Positions 1 to 8,138 of a DNA stretch of 64,000 nt are shown piece after piece (position 1 is the stretch's first letter; each line of letters begins with the position of its first letter). The notes beneath the pieces are model-generated. The model did no database searches. It saw only the letters and a list, made by a program, of their open reading frames with translations, and was not told where the DNA came from. The position numbers were made by a program, and so were the translations under genes. This stretch comes from Kitasatospora sp. NBC_01287 (GTDB taxonomy: Bacteria > Actinomycetota > Actinomycetes > Streptomycetales > Streptomycetaceae): positions 682,001-746,000 of the forward strand of contig NZ_JAPEPB010000001.1 of the NCBI RefSeq assembly GCF_026340565.1, given 5' to 3'.

Positions 1-3000
1 CGGCGGCCCGGTCACCAGCAGCACCCGGCCCAGCCGGAGCAGTGCGCCGGACTCGCCGCCCCGGTCGCCCACCTCCTGGGCCACCGCCAGCGCCGCCTCC
101 AGGTGCTCGCGCGCCCCCGCGAGGTCGCCGCTCTCGCGCAGGATGTCGCCCAGCAGCGCGCGCAGCCGGCCGGTGCCGAGCCGGGTGCCGAGCGAGGCGC
201 CGACCCGCAGGGCCTGCCGCAGGTCGGCGGCGGCCTGCTCGTATTGGCCGGTGGCCTGGTGGGTCATTCCGAGGAAGGCGAAGACGTTCTGCAGCCCGCG
301 CCGGTCCTCCAGCCTGGTGAAGATCTCCGTCGCCTGCCGCAGCGAGTCCTCGGCGGCCGGGTAGTCGCCGGTCGCGTAGAGCACGATGCCGAGGTTCGTC
401 AGCGCGTTGCCCTCGTGCTTGCGACTGCGGCCCCTGGCCAGCCGCTGGGCCTCCCGGTGGTTCGCCGCGGCCTGCTCGTACTGGCCGGTGTCCTGCTGGA
501 CCACGCCCAGGTCGCCGTGCGCGTTGATCAGGCCGATCGTGCGGCCGAACTCGCGGAAGATCGCCAGTGCCTGCCGGTGGTTCTCGGCGGCGGCCTCGAA
601 GTCCTCGGCCCGCTGCTGGACCCGGCCCAGGTAGGTGAGCGCGTTGGCCTCACCCAGCCGGTCGCCGAGGCGCCGGGCCAGTTCCAGCGCCTGCCGGTGG
701 TGGGCGGCGGCCTCCGGGAAGGCGTTCGCCAGCTGCTGGACCTCGCCCAGGTTGGTCAGCACGATGATCCGCAGCCGGTCGGCCAGGTCGGCCAGGTCGG
801 CCGGATCGGCCGGATCGGCCGGATCGGCAGCCGGCGCGCCCTCCTGGTGGGTCCGCGTCTCGTCGAGCAGCGCCAGGGCCTGCCGGTGGTGGTCGAGGCC
901 CTCCTCGTAGCGGCCGCCGAGCTGGTCGAAGATCCCGAGCTGGGTGTGCGCCGCCGCCTGCCCCAGGTGGTCCCCGCTCTCGCGCGCCGCCGTCAGCGCG
1001 ATGCCGTGCAGCAGGCGCGCGTCGTGCCAGTGGTCCGCGAAGCGCAGGAACTCGTGCAGGGCCGAGGAGAGCGCGATCGCGTGGGCGGGACGGCCGTTCC
1101 CGGCCGCGTGCTGGACGGCCGCGCGCAGGTTGCCGAGCTCGACCCGCAGCCAGTCGGTGGCCTGCTGCTCGGTCGCGGGCTCGGAGGCGAACTCCGTGGG
1201 GGTGGTGTCCGGGGCCGGGCCCGGGGCGGGGGCGGGGCGCGCGGTGAGGCGGTCCGCGATGTTGACGGAGTGCCGGGAGAGCCTGCGGTTGGCGGCGGCC
1301 GCCATCCGCAGGTAGTGGTCGAGCAGCCGGTCCAGCGGTGCGCCGCCCGGCGCCGGGTCGGCGGCGGCCAGGCCGCGGGCGTACTCGCGGACCAGGTCGT
1401 GCATCCGGTAGCGGCCGCGCGCCGACTCCTCGACCAGGTGGTGGTCCGCCAGTTCCTCCAGCAGGCCGCCGGCGGCGGCCGGTGCGATCCCGGCCAGCGC
1501 GGCGGCCGCCGCGGCGTCGACCTCGTCGCCCGGGAGCAGGCCCAGCCGCCGGAACAGCAGTTGCTGATCATCCGTCAGGTCGCGGTAGGAGAGGTCGAAG
1601 GCGGCCGAGACCGAGACGTTCTCGGCCCGCAGCGCGTCCAGTCGGCCGGTGGCGGCCGTCAGGTCCGCGACCAGGTCGGCGGCCGACCAGACCGGGTGGT
1701 GGCGCAGCCGGGCCGCCGTCAGCTGCAGCGCCAGCGGCAACTGACCGCAGAGCCGCACCAGTTCGGCGACCGCGGGGTCCTCAGGCCGCACGTCGGGCCG
1801 GCCGGCGCGCGCGGTGAAGAGAGCGAGCGCCTCCGAACGGGGCAGCGGCCGCAGGCTGATCGGCAGCGCGCCGTCCAGGGCTGCGAGCCGGCGGCGGCTG
1901 GTCACCAGCACCACCGTGCCCGCGCCGCCCGGCAGCAGCGGACGGACCTGCTCGGTGCTGCGGGCGTCGTCCAGCAGCAGCAGGATCCGCTGGCCGGCAA
2001 GGCGGGTGCGCCAGAGCCCGGCTCTGGCGTCCAGCCCCGGCGGTATCTGCTGCGGCGCCACGCCGATGGTGTGCAGCAGGGTGAGCAGGGCGTCGGCCGG
2101 ATCGACCGGGGCGGCGCCGGGGGTGTGCGCGTGCAGCGGCAGGAAGATCTGGCCGTCGGGGAACTCCGCGGCCAGCCGGTGGGCCACGTGGACCGCGAGG
2201 GCGCTCTTGCCCACGCCCGGCATGCCGTCCACGGCGTGGATGCCGAGCACCCCGCCGCCCCCGCGCGCGGCGGCGCGGCAGGCGGCGAGCAGCTGGTCGA
2301 CCTCGGCGAGGCGGCCGGTGAAGGAGGCGATGTCCCAGGGCAGGCCCATCCCGGCCGGGGCGGTGCCGGGGGCGGGGGCGGTGCCGGTGCCGGTGCCGGA
2401 GGTGGCGTCGGAGGGTGCCCCGGGGGTGGCGTCGGGAGCCTGCGCGCGGGCGGGCTCGGCATGCTCCGGGTGGACTGGGTGGCCCGGGTAGCCCGGGTGG
2501 CCCGGGTGATCGGTGGCGAGGATCTCCTGATGGATCGCCCGCACGGTCCCGCCCGGCTCGATGCCCAGCTCGTCGACCAGGGTGCGGCGCAGCCGGCGGT
2601 GGACGGCCAGGGCCTCGGCACGACGGTCCATCCGGTGCAGGGCCAGCATCAGCTGCCCGTGGAACACCTCGCGCAGCGGGTTCTCGGCGGCCGCCCTGGT
2701 CAGTTCCGGGACCAGCCCTTGGTGCCGCCCGAGCCGCAGCTCGGCGTCGAACAGCCATTCCAGGGCCTGCAGGCGGCCCTCGCGGAGCTGTTCGAGCCGC
2801 GGCAGCGTCTCCTCGGGCAGGCCGGGGACGTCGTCGAGCGGCTCGCCGCGCCAGAGCGCGAGGGCCGCGGTGGTCCGTGTGCTGACACCGTGCCAGTCCT
2901 CGCACTGACGCGCCGTGGCGGCGGCCGCCAAGTGCTGGGTGAAGAGGTCGGTGTCCAGTTCGCCCGGCTCCACCCGGAGCAGGTAGCCGGGGGCGACCGT

Positions 3001-3342
3001 GCGCAGACGGCCGCCGTCACCGTCACCTTCGCCATTGCTCTCGCTCTCGCTCTCGCTGAGCAGGCGACGCAGCCGCACCACGTGGTTGTTGAGCGAGGTG
3101 GTCGCCGTCGCGGGCTGCTCCTCCCCCCAGAGCGCGGCGCGCAGCCGGTCCCGGGAGACCACCGTGTTCGCGTCCAGCAGCAGCAGCGCGAGCACGGTGC
3201 GCAGCTTCGGGGTGGCCGGCTCGATCGCCGTGCCGGCGGCGTCCAGCACCCGCAGCGGACCGAGCACGCCGAACCGTGGCCCCAGCGCGCGGCTCCCGGT
3301 CGGCGTCGAACGGGAGTGCGGCTGTGCGGGGGGCGTGGTCAT
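1..3342 (-). CDS. AfsR-like SARP regulator with NB-ARC ATPase and TPR domains (3' end beyond window)
   Basis: Large cytoplasmic transcription activator of the AfsR/SARP type; 1114 codons are in the window and the frame is still open at base 1. In order I see an OmpR-like winged helix (about residues 20-100), a bacterial transcriptional activator domain (about 110-255), a Gly/His/Pro-rich linker, an NB-ARC ATPase with a GMPGVGKS P-loop near residue 375 and an LLLLDD Walker B, and a long run of TPR-like helices recurring with AAANHRQAL-type motifs. The ATG at 3342 follows a TAGCAT box by 6 nt, so the transcript is probably leaderless. The antisense frame across the same DNA is open for over 1000 codons but is arginine-rich and lacks any domain. 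Such proteins often control secondary metabolism, so it may act on the peptide clusters to the right (inference). Confidence 0.9.
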   Translation of the reverse strand, partial: MTTPPAQPHSRSTPTGSRALGPRFGVLGPLRVLDAAGTAIEPATPKLRTVLALLLLDANTVVSRDRLRAALWGEEQPATATTSLNNHVVRLRRLLSESESESNGEGDGDGGRLRTVAPGYLLRVEPGELDTDLFTQHLAAAATARQCEDWHGVSTRTTAALALWRGEPLDDVPGLPEETLPRLEQLREGRLQALEWLFDAELRLGRHQGLVPELTRAAAENPLREVFHGQLMLALHRMDRRAEALAVHRRLRRTLVDELGIEPGGTVRAIHQEILATDHPGHPGYPGHPVHPEHAEPARAQAPDATPGAPSDATSGTGTGTAPAPGTAPAGMGLPWDIASFTGRLAEVDQLLAACRAAARGGGGVLGIHAVDGMPGVGKSALAVHVAHRLAAEFPDGQIFLPLHAHTPGAAPVDPADALLTLLHTIGVAPQQIPPGLDARAGLWRTRLAGQRILLLLDDARSTEQVRPLLPGGAGTVVLVTSRRRLAALDGALPISLRPLPRSEALALFTARAGRPDVRPEDPAVAELVRLCGQLPLALQLTAARLRHHPVWSAADLVADLTAATGRLDALRAENVSVSAAFDLSYRDLTDDQQLLFRRLGLLPGDEVDAAAAAALAGIAPAAAGGLLEELADHHLVEESARGRYRMHDLVREYARGLAAADPAPGGAPLDRLLDHYLRMAAAANRRLSRHSVNIADRLTARPAPAPGPAPDTTPTEFASEPATEQQATDWLRVELGNLRAAVQHAAGNGRPAHAIALSSALHEFLRFADHWHDARLLHGIALTAARESGDHLGQAAAHTQLGIFDQLGGRYEEGLDHHRQALALLDETRTHQEGAPAADPADPADPADLADLADRLRIIVLTNLGEVQQLANAFPEAAAHHRQALELARRLGDRLGEANALTYLGRVQQRAEDFEAAAENHRQALAIFREFGRTIGLINAHGDLGVVQQDTGQYEQAAANHREAQRLARGRSRKHEGNALTNLGIVLYATGDYPAAEDSLRQATEIFTRLEDRRGLQNVFAFLGMTHQATGQYEQAAADLRQALRVGASLGTRLGTGRLRALLGDILRESGDLAGAREHLEAALAVAQEVGDRGGESGALLRLGRVLLVTGPP

Positions 3343-3348
3343 GGCCGG

Positions 3349-3354
3349 ATGCTA
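3349..3354 (-). promoter_or_regulatory. -10 box of leaderless promoter for the AfsR-like gene
   Basis: TAGCAT on the minus strand ends 6 nt before the ATG at 3342, and no Shine-Dalgarno sequence is visible. I see no convincing -35 box. Confidence 0.5.
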
Positions 3355-3458
3355 CCGCCCGCCACCTCGGGCACCGCCGGGTGAGCCGCAGGTCGGACGG
3401 GCCGGAGGCTGACCGACGGCCGTCCCCGGGCTCACCAGATGCCCGAGGCGCACCCGCC

Positions 3459-3464
3459 TATCCT
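3459..3464 (+). promoter_or_regulatory. -10 box of leaderless promoter for the HD-domain gene
   Basis: TATCCT lies 7 nt before the ATG at 3472 and there is no Shine-Dalgarno sequence. It also decides the start: an earlier in-frame ATG at 3439 would lie upstream of this box. Confidence 0.5.
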
Positions 3465-3471
3465 GCTCGCC

Positions 3472-4131
3472 ATGACCCGCACTCCCCTGCTCGCCATCGC
3501 CCTCGCCGAGACCGGCGGCCACGACGACCACAGCGGTCACAGCAGCCACAGCGGTCACAGCGGTCACAGCGACTTCGACGGGCTGCGGCTGCGACCCCTG
3601 CCCGAGGAGGTGGCCCGACTCCTCGACCGGTTGGACGCCCCGCCGCGGCTGGTCGCCCACCTGCGGGCCGTGCACGAGGTGGCGGGCCAGCTGGTCGACT
3701 GGCTGACGCGCTCCCGCCCCGCCCTGGCCTTCGACGGCTCGGCGGTGCTCTTCGGGGCCGCCACGCACGACATCGGCAAGATCTGGCACCCCGCCGAGCT
3801 CTCCGGCCCCGGCAGCTCGCACGAGGAGGCGGGCCGGGAGCTGCTGCTGCGCCACGGGGTGAGCCCGGCGCTGGCCAGGTTCGCCGGGACGCACGCCAGG
3901 TGGGACGGCGCCGGCATCGAGGTGGAGGACCTGCTGGTGAGCCTGGCCGACAAGGTGTGGAAGGACAAGCGGGTCCCCGAGCTGGAGGACCTCGTCGTGG
4001 CCCACCTCGCCGCGGCGGGCGGCCGCGCGGCGTGGCAGGAGTTCCTGGAGCTCGACGAGGTGCTCAGCGGGATCGGCGAGGGCGCCGGTGCGCGGCTCGC
4101 CTACCAGGCGGCGTACCCCGTACACGGCTGA
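3472..4131 (+). CDS. HD-domain phosphohydrolase-like protein
   Basis: Protein of 219 aa with one HD domain, a metal-dependent phosphohydrolase fold. Visible metal-ligand motifs are the His in AVHEVAGQL, the His-Asp pair in ATHDIGKIW, the His in SSHEEAGREL and the His in GTHARWDG. The N-terminus carries a short His/Ser-rich stretch (about residues 15-30, HDDHSG-type repeats), possibly metal binding or simply a slippage-prone insertion. The gene diverges from the AfsR-like gene and ends 7 bp from the convergent stop of the second SARP gene. The substrate cannot be told from sequence; nucleotide hydrolysis is typical of the family. Confidence 0.8.
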   Translation: MTRTPLLAIALAETGGHDDHSGHSSHSGHSGHSDFDGLRLRPLPEEVARLLDRLDAPPRLVAHLRAVHEVAGQLVDWLTRSRPALAFDGSAVLFGAATHDIGKIWHPAELSGPGSSHEEAGRELLLRHGVSPALARFAGTHARWDGAGIEVEDLLVSLADKVWKDKRVPELEDLVVAHLAAAGGRAAWQEFLELDEVLSGIGEGAGARLAYQAAYPVHG

Positions 4132-4138
4132 TCCGGCG

Positions 4139-6004
4139 TCAGTGGGCCGGCTGCTCGCGGGCGTAGAGGTGGGCGAGCAGGGGGACCTCGTAGAGTGCGG
4201 CGTGGGCGGAGACCTCGCTGAACGAGCAGTTCAGCACGCAGCTCTCGATCAGGTTCTCCAGGATCCGCAGGGTGGCCTGCTCGCCGTGGCCGAGCACGGA
4301 CATCGCCTCGGTCAGGGTGAACAGCGGTGCGGGCAGCCGGCCGAGCCCGCGCAGGGCGGCGCGGACCGCCTCGGGCAGACCGCTCCACCAGGGGGCCAGC
4401 CGGGTGCGGACGGCGAGGTCGCCCGCCGCCAGTTCGTCCAGCAGCGCCGGGCTGCCGTCGAGCCGGGCGGCGTACTCGGCGAGGGAGAGCTGGCGGAGCA
4501 CGGCCAGTTTGGAGCCGCTGACCCGGACCGCCAGCGGCAGCAGACCGACCGCGGTGACGATCCGCTCCGCGGCCAGGCGGTCGGTGGCGATCCGCGCGGG
4601 GCCGGCGATCCGGCCGAGCAACTCGACCGCCTCACCGAGCGGGTAGGGGCCCAGCTCCAGGCGGTGCACCGGGCCCAGGCCCACCAGCCGGGACCGGCTG
4701 GTCACCAGGACGGCGCTCGCCCCGGCGTCGGGCAGCAGGCGGCGGATGCTGCCCTCGTCCGGCGCGTCGTCCAGCAGCAGCAGGATCCGGCGGCGGGCGA
4801 GCCAGGAGCGCCAGAGCGCCGCCGCCTCCTCCTCGTCCTCCGGCGCCGTCTCCAGCAGGCCGGCGAAGCGGCACAGTTCGGCCAGCACCCGGCCGGGCGG
4901 GCGGGCCGAGCCGTCCTCCCGGCTCAGCCGCACGGTGAGCCGCCCGTCGGGGAAGTCCTGCTGGAGGCGGTGCGCGACGTGCACGGCGAGGCTGGTCTTG
5001 CCGACCCCCACCGGACCGCTCAGCACGGCCGTCCTGGTCGGTCCGGCCAGGGCCGTGAGCAGCTCGTGGACCTGCGCCTGTCGGCCGGTGAAGTCCGGCA
5101 GGTCGGCCGGCAGCACCGTGCCCGGGCCGGCTCCTGGTCGTGGCGGCGCCGGCGCCGTGGTCGCCGTGCTCGGCCGGGACGCGGGGACGGGGTCGGCCAG
5201 GCCGCTGAGCATCGAGCGGTGCAGCGCCTCCAGCGCCGGACTGACCTGCAGGCCGAGCTTGCGGGCGAGCAGCTGCCGCAGGTCGTTGTAGACGCCCAGC
5301 GCCTCGCTCTGCCGCCCGGAGCGGTAGAGCGCGGTCATCTGGGCGGCGCAGAGCCGCTCGCGCATCGGGTGCTCCGCGAGCACCTCGGCCAGCGCCTCGG
5401 CCACCACCGGTGCCCGGCCCAGTTCCAACTCGGCCTCGGCCCAGTCCTCGTGGACGGCCAGCCGACGCGCCCCCCGGCGCGCGGCCTCCGCCCGGACCAG
5501 GTCGCAGCCGTGCAGGTCCGCCAGCAGCGGCCCGCTCCAGAGGTCGAGCGCCTCGCGCAGCAGCCGGGCGGCGTGCCCGCCGGCGCCGAGCCGCACGGCC
5601 TGCCGGCCCGCCCTGGCGAGCTCCTCGAAGCGCAGCAGGTCGGACTCGGCCGCCCCGACCCGCAGCAGGTACCCCGCGCCCTGATGGACCAGGCGGCTCG
5701 GTCTACCGGGTTCCTCCAGGAGCTTGCGCAGCGCGCAGACGTAGGCCTGCAGGTTCTTGCGGGCCGAGCGGGGCGGCTCACCACCCCAGACGGCCTCGGT
5801 CAGCAGGGCGGTGGAGACGGTCGTGTTGGGGTGGCAGAGCAGCACCCCGAGGACCAGGCGCTGCTTGACCGGCCCCAGCGGCAGCGGCCGCCCGCCGGCC
5901 TCCACCGAGAGCTCGCCCAGCACCCGGAAGCGGACGGTGTCGCGCTCCGCGGCGGGGCCGCTCGACGACACGGTACGGGTGGTCGCCGCCGCATGGTCCA
6001 GCAT
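4139..6004 (-). CDS. SARP-family regulator with NB-ARC ATPase domain
   Basis: Second AfsR/SARP-type activator, 621 aa. It has an N-terminal OmpR-like winged helix (RFRVLGELSV, about 25-115), a transcriptional activator domain (about 120-270), and an NB-ARC module with SGPVGVGKTSLA as P-loop (about 325) and ILLLLDDAPDE as Walker B. It lacks the long TPR tail of its neighbour and ends soon after the ATPase and winged-helix region, so it is a medium-size SARP. The ATG at 6004 is supported by an AGGAGGT ribosome-binding site about 6 nt upstream. It lies between a second SARP and the small-peptide genes and transcribes away from the latter. Likely a pathway-specific activator; its target is unknown. 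Confidence 0.9.
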   Translation of the reverse strand: MLDHAAATTRTVSSSGPAAERDTVRFRVLGELSVEAGGRPLPLGPVKQRLVLGVLLCHPNTTVSTALLTEAVWGGEPPRSARKNLQAYVCALRKLLEEPGRPSRLVHQGAGYLLRVGAAESDLLRFEELARAGRQAVRLGAGGHAARLLREALDLWSGPLLADLHGCDLVRAEAARRGARRLAVHEDWAEAELELGRAPVVAEALAEVLAEHPMRERLCAAQMTALYRSGRQSEALGVYNDLRQLLARKLGLQVSPALEALHRSMLSGLADPVPASRPSTATTAPAPPRPGAGPGTVLPADLPDFTGRQAQVHELLTALAGPTRTAVLSGPVGVGKTSLAVHVAHRLQQDFPDGRLTVRLSREDGSARPPGRVLAELCRFAGLLETAPEDEEEAAALWRSWLARRRILLLLDDAPDEGSIRRLLPDAGASAVLVTSRSRLVGLGPVHRLELGPYPLGEAVELLGRIAGPARIATDRLAAERIVTAVGLLPLAVRVSGSKLAVLRQLSLAEYAARLDGSPALLDELAAGDLAVRTRLAPWWSGLPEAVRAALRGLGRLPAPLFTLTEAMSVLGHGEQATLRILENLIESCVLNCSFSEVSAHAALYEVPLLAHLYAREQPAH

Positions 6005-6096
6005 CAGAACTACCTCCTGGTATCAGCACTCAAGTGACCCGCGAGGCCGCCGGGCGAGACTGGGCCCCACCCGGACCAAGGACCGGTCCAAGGGCA

Positions 6097-6360
6097 TCAG
6101 GGCCAGGCCGGCCCCCACCCGGCGTCAGCCGGTGCCGGCCGGGGCCGGTCGCACCAGGGCCCGGGCGGCGCGGGCTCGGCCAGCACGGCGAGGGCGAGGC
6201 GCCGGTGGACCCGCTCGCGGTGGGCGCGGAGCAGTGCCGTCATCACTGCCCCGCTGATCGCACCGGCGGCGAACGCCGCGGCCAGCCGCAGCAGTTCCGC
6301 GTGCCCCGTGGCCGGGCACCGGGCGCACGGGTCGACCGGGGGCACGCTCAGTGTCCCCAC
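6097..6360 (-). CDS. Small hypothetical protein with possible membrane helix
   Basis: Putative 87-aa protein starting at a GTG that overlaps the end of the upstream small gene (its TGA lies at 6348-6350). The N-terminal part has a CARC pair, followed by a mostly small-residue hydrophobic stretch (about residues 22-44, AAAFAAGAISGAVM) that could be one membrane helix, then a basic arginine-rich tail. There is no recognisable family. The overlap suggests translational coupling, but short GC-rich frames arise by chance and this may not be a real gene. Confidence 0.35.
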   Translation of the reverse strand: MGTLSVPPVDPCARCPATGHAELLRLAAAFAAGAISGAVMTALLRAHRERVHRRLALAVLAEPAPPGPWCDRPRPAPADAGWGPAWP

Positions 6361-6569
6361 CCGGTGTCCAGCGGGGTCGGGTGCGGGGCCGGGTCGGTCG
6401 CCGTGGCGGCCGGGGTCACGGCGGCGGCCCGGGCCCGCACGGCGGCGAGCTGGGACGGCTGCGCGGTGGCGGCCTCGGCGGTCACGGCGGTCACGGCGGT
6501 CACGGCCGGCAGGACGCCGACCGCGAGACAGGCGGTGGCGACCACGATCAGCTTGCGGGCTGTCGGCAT
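6348..6569 (-). CDS. Small exported peptide with C-terminal DTGWGH motif
   Basis: Putative 73-aa protein. It starts MPTARKLIVVATACLAVG, a positively charged N-terminus plus hydrophobic core typical of a Sec signal peptide, with likely cleavage after an AEA-A site near residue 33. The remaining Ala/Pro/Thr-rich peptide ends in PLDTGWGH. The ATG at 6569 has GAGGAG 5 nt upstream; a longer in-frame start at 6587 lacks one. Small exported peptides with a Trp-Gly C-terminus occur next to regulators in streptomycetes (recalled, not checked), so a secreted signal or antimicrobial peptide is possible. Two palindromes lie just upstream. Confidence 0.55.
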   Translation of the reverse strand: MPTARKLIVVATACLAVGVLPAVTAVTAVTAEAATAQPSQLAAVRARAAAVTPAATATDPAPHPTPLDTGWGH

Positions 6570-6587
6570 GTTCTCTCCTCGGCTCAA

Positions 6588-6598
6588 TGACTCAGTCA
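6588..6598. promoter_or_regulatory. Palindrome TGACTCAGTCA upstream of small peptide gene
   Basis: Perfect 11-nt inverted repeat (TGACT-C-AGTCA) 18 nt upstream of the small-peptide start, immediately before its ribosome-binding site. A candidate operator; no binding protein can be named. Confidence 0.35.
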
Positions 6599-6682
6599 GA
6601 CGGAATCAACGAGCGGAGCTGCGGGATTCCGGTGATGGCTGAAGCCTGCCGCCACACGGGGGAACGGGCCAAGACCGCGTGA

Positions 6683-6700
6683 CATGCAGCATGCTGCATG
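6683..6700. promoter_or_regulatory. 18-bp perfect palindrome CATGCAGCATGCTGCATG
   Basis: Perfect 18-bp palindrome in a relatively AT-rich intergenic stretch, about 114 bp upstream of the exported-peptide gene and downstream of the glycosyltransferase stop. Its size and symmetry suit a dimeric repressor such as a TetR- or GntR-type protein. The rest of the 6570-6896 gap holds only short G-rich repeats and no supported gene. Confidence 0.45.
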
Positions 6701-6896
6701 CAGTAAGGCACCCGTGGCGCAAATCGCCCATACGGGGAAGATGGCCAAATGTCCGACCGCGAGCACGGCTTGAGTCCGGGTCAGCACGAACTGCCCGGTC
6801 TGCCCGGTGCCGCTGAGCGGGCGCCGGGCAGACCGGGCAGGTGGGGCAGGTGGGGCAGCAGGCAGGGCAGGCGGAGCAGGTGCCGGCGAACGGGCG

Positions 6897-8138
6897 TCAG
6901 CGGGCGGCCACCTCGACCAGGTCGGCCGCCACCGCCTCGCTCTTCGCCTGCCGCAGCCGCTCCCCGAGCAGCCGCACGCCCTCGCGCACCGCGTGGTCCC
7001 CGTGCGCGGCGGCGATCAGCGCCGCACCGTCGACGGGCCGCTCGGCGGCGCCATCGGCAACATCATCGCCGGTCGGGGCCGGGGCCGGGTCGACGCCCGC
7101 CGGCAGCCGCCGGGCCGCGCCCGCCCGCAGGCAGGCCGCGGCGAGGACGTGCTGCTCCCCTCCGGCCGGCGCCACCAGCAGCGGGCGCCCACCGAGCAGC
7201 GCGCCGAGCACCGGTGCCGTGGTGGCGTTGGTCAGCACCACGGCGGACCGCTCGACCAGCGGCGCCAGCCACGGCTTGCGCACCACCAGGATGTCGGTCC
7301 CGGGGGCCTGCTGAGCCGCGCCCGACCGGCCGAGCTCCACCACGGCCTGGTACGGGCTGTCGCGGAAGGTCTCGTTGAGCCAGGGCCAGAGGCTGTTGCC
7401 GCCGAAGCTCCGCCCGAGGTGGACGTAGACCACGGGCTTGCCGACCCGCCCGGTTGCCGCGTCGATCGCGTCCAGCTCGTCCTGCGGCGCCGACGGCTCC
7501 CACCAGCACGGCCCGACCTGCCGGACGCCCTCGGGGAGCACGGCGCCCGGCACTTCGAGCGCCGGATCGCCACGCAGCAGCAGGCCTGAGCCGAGCAGCG
7601 CCCGCTGCTCCTGCCGGCCGTCGGGGTACGGCGCCAGGCCTGCCTCCTCGCGGGCCCGGCGGTACGGCGCGAGGGTCTCGCCGACCCGCCACCGCCGCTG
7701 TCGCCGCTCCTCGGCTCCGACCGCTCCGCCCGCTCCGACCGCGCCGACCGCGCCGCCCGGTGCAGGCTCCTGGTAGGGCCAGAGGTGCGCGGCCAGTCCG
7801 AGGACGACCACCGGAATGTCGAGGAACTCGGCGGCCAGTAGCGCCCCGTGGCAGAGCACCGAGGTCACCAGCACCTCGGCGCGGGTCTCGCGGGCCGCGC
7901 GGACCACCGCCTCGAACTGCGGCAGCCCGTACATGAACCAGCGCCGCACCCGGAAGGTGCGCGGATCGGCCAGATCCTCGACCGGGCAGGGCACCAGCTC
8001 CTCAGGAGTGCCGGCCGCCGGCTCCGGGGTCGGCTGCAGCAGCCGCACGGTGTGGCCGCGGCGGCTCAGCTCCAGGCCGACCGCGATGCTCGGGTAGCGG
8101 TAGCCGGGGTCGACCAGCGGGCAGAGCAGGACGTTCAC
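6897..8138 (-). CDS. GT-B glycosyltransferase (MGT/GT1-like)
   Basis: Protein of 413 aa resembling macrolide-type GT-B glycosyltransferases. The N-terminus MNVLLCPLVDPGYRYPS gives the first Rossmann strand and acceptor domain. The C-terminal half has the nucleotide-sugar-binding signature region, with VVLTNATTAPVLGALLGGRPL followed by GGEQHVLA in place of the usual HGG-GT and Q-D motifs, so donor binding may differ. The GTG start overlaps the stop of the upstream peptidase gene (GTGA), so the two are translationally coupled. It is the last gene of the minus-strand run below the repeat precursor, which makes peptide or metabolite glycosylation possible (inference). An insertion rich in Gly/Ala/Val near residue 130 looks like slippage. 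Confidence 0.75.
   Translation of the reverse strand: MNVLLCPLVDPGYRYPSIAVGLELSRRGHTVRLLQPTPEPAAGTPEELVPCPVEDLADPRTFRVRRWFMYGLPQFEAVVRAARETRAEVLVTSVLCHGALLAAEFLDIPVVVLGLAAHLWPYQEPAPGGAVGAVGAGGAVGAEERRQRRWRVGETLAPYRRAREEAGLAPYPDGRQEQRALLGSGLLLRGDPALEVPGAVLPEGVRQVGPCWWEPSAPQDELDAIDAATGRVGKPVVYVHLGRSFGGNSLWPWLNETFRDSPYQAVVELGRSGAAQQAPGTDILVVRKPWLAPLVERSAVVLTNATTAPVLGALLGGRPLLVAPAGGEQHVLAAACLRAGAARRLPAGVDPAPAPTGDDVADGAAERPVDGAALIAAAHGDHAVREGVRLLGERLRQAKSEAVAADLVEVAAR

Noticed and set aside
103..3384. 1093-codon plus-strand open frame opposite the AfsR-like gene
   Set aside because: Arginine/glycine-rich composition with no domain; the minus strand encodes a clear winged-helix, NB-ARC and TPR protein.
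6596..6787. 63-residue minus-strand ORF with a hydrophobic segment
   Set aside because: It spans the 18-bp palindrome and has no ribosome-binding site; its codon use does not look coding.
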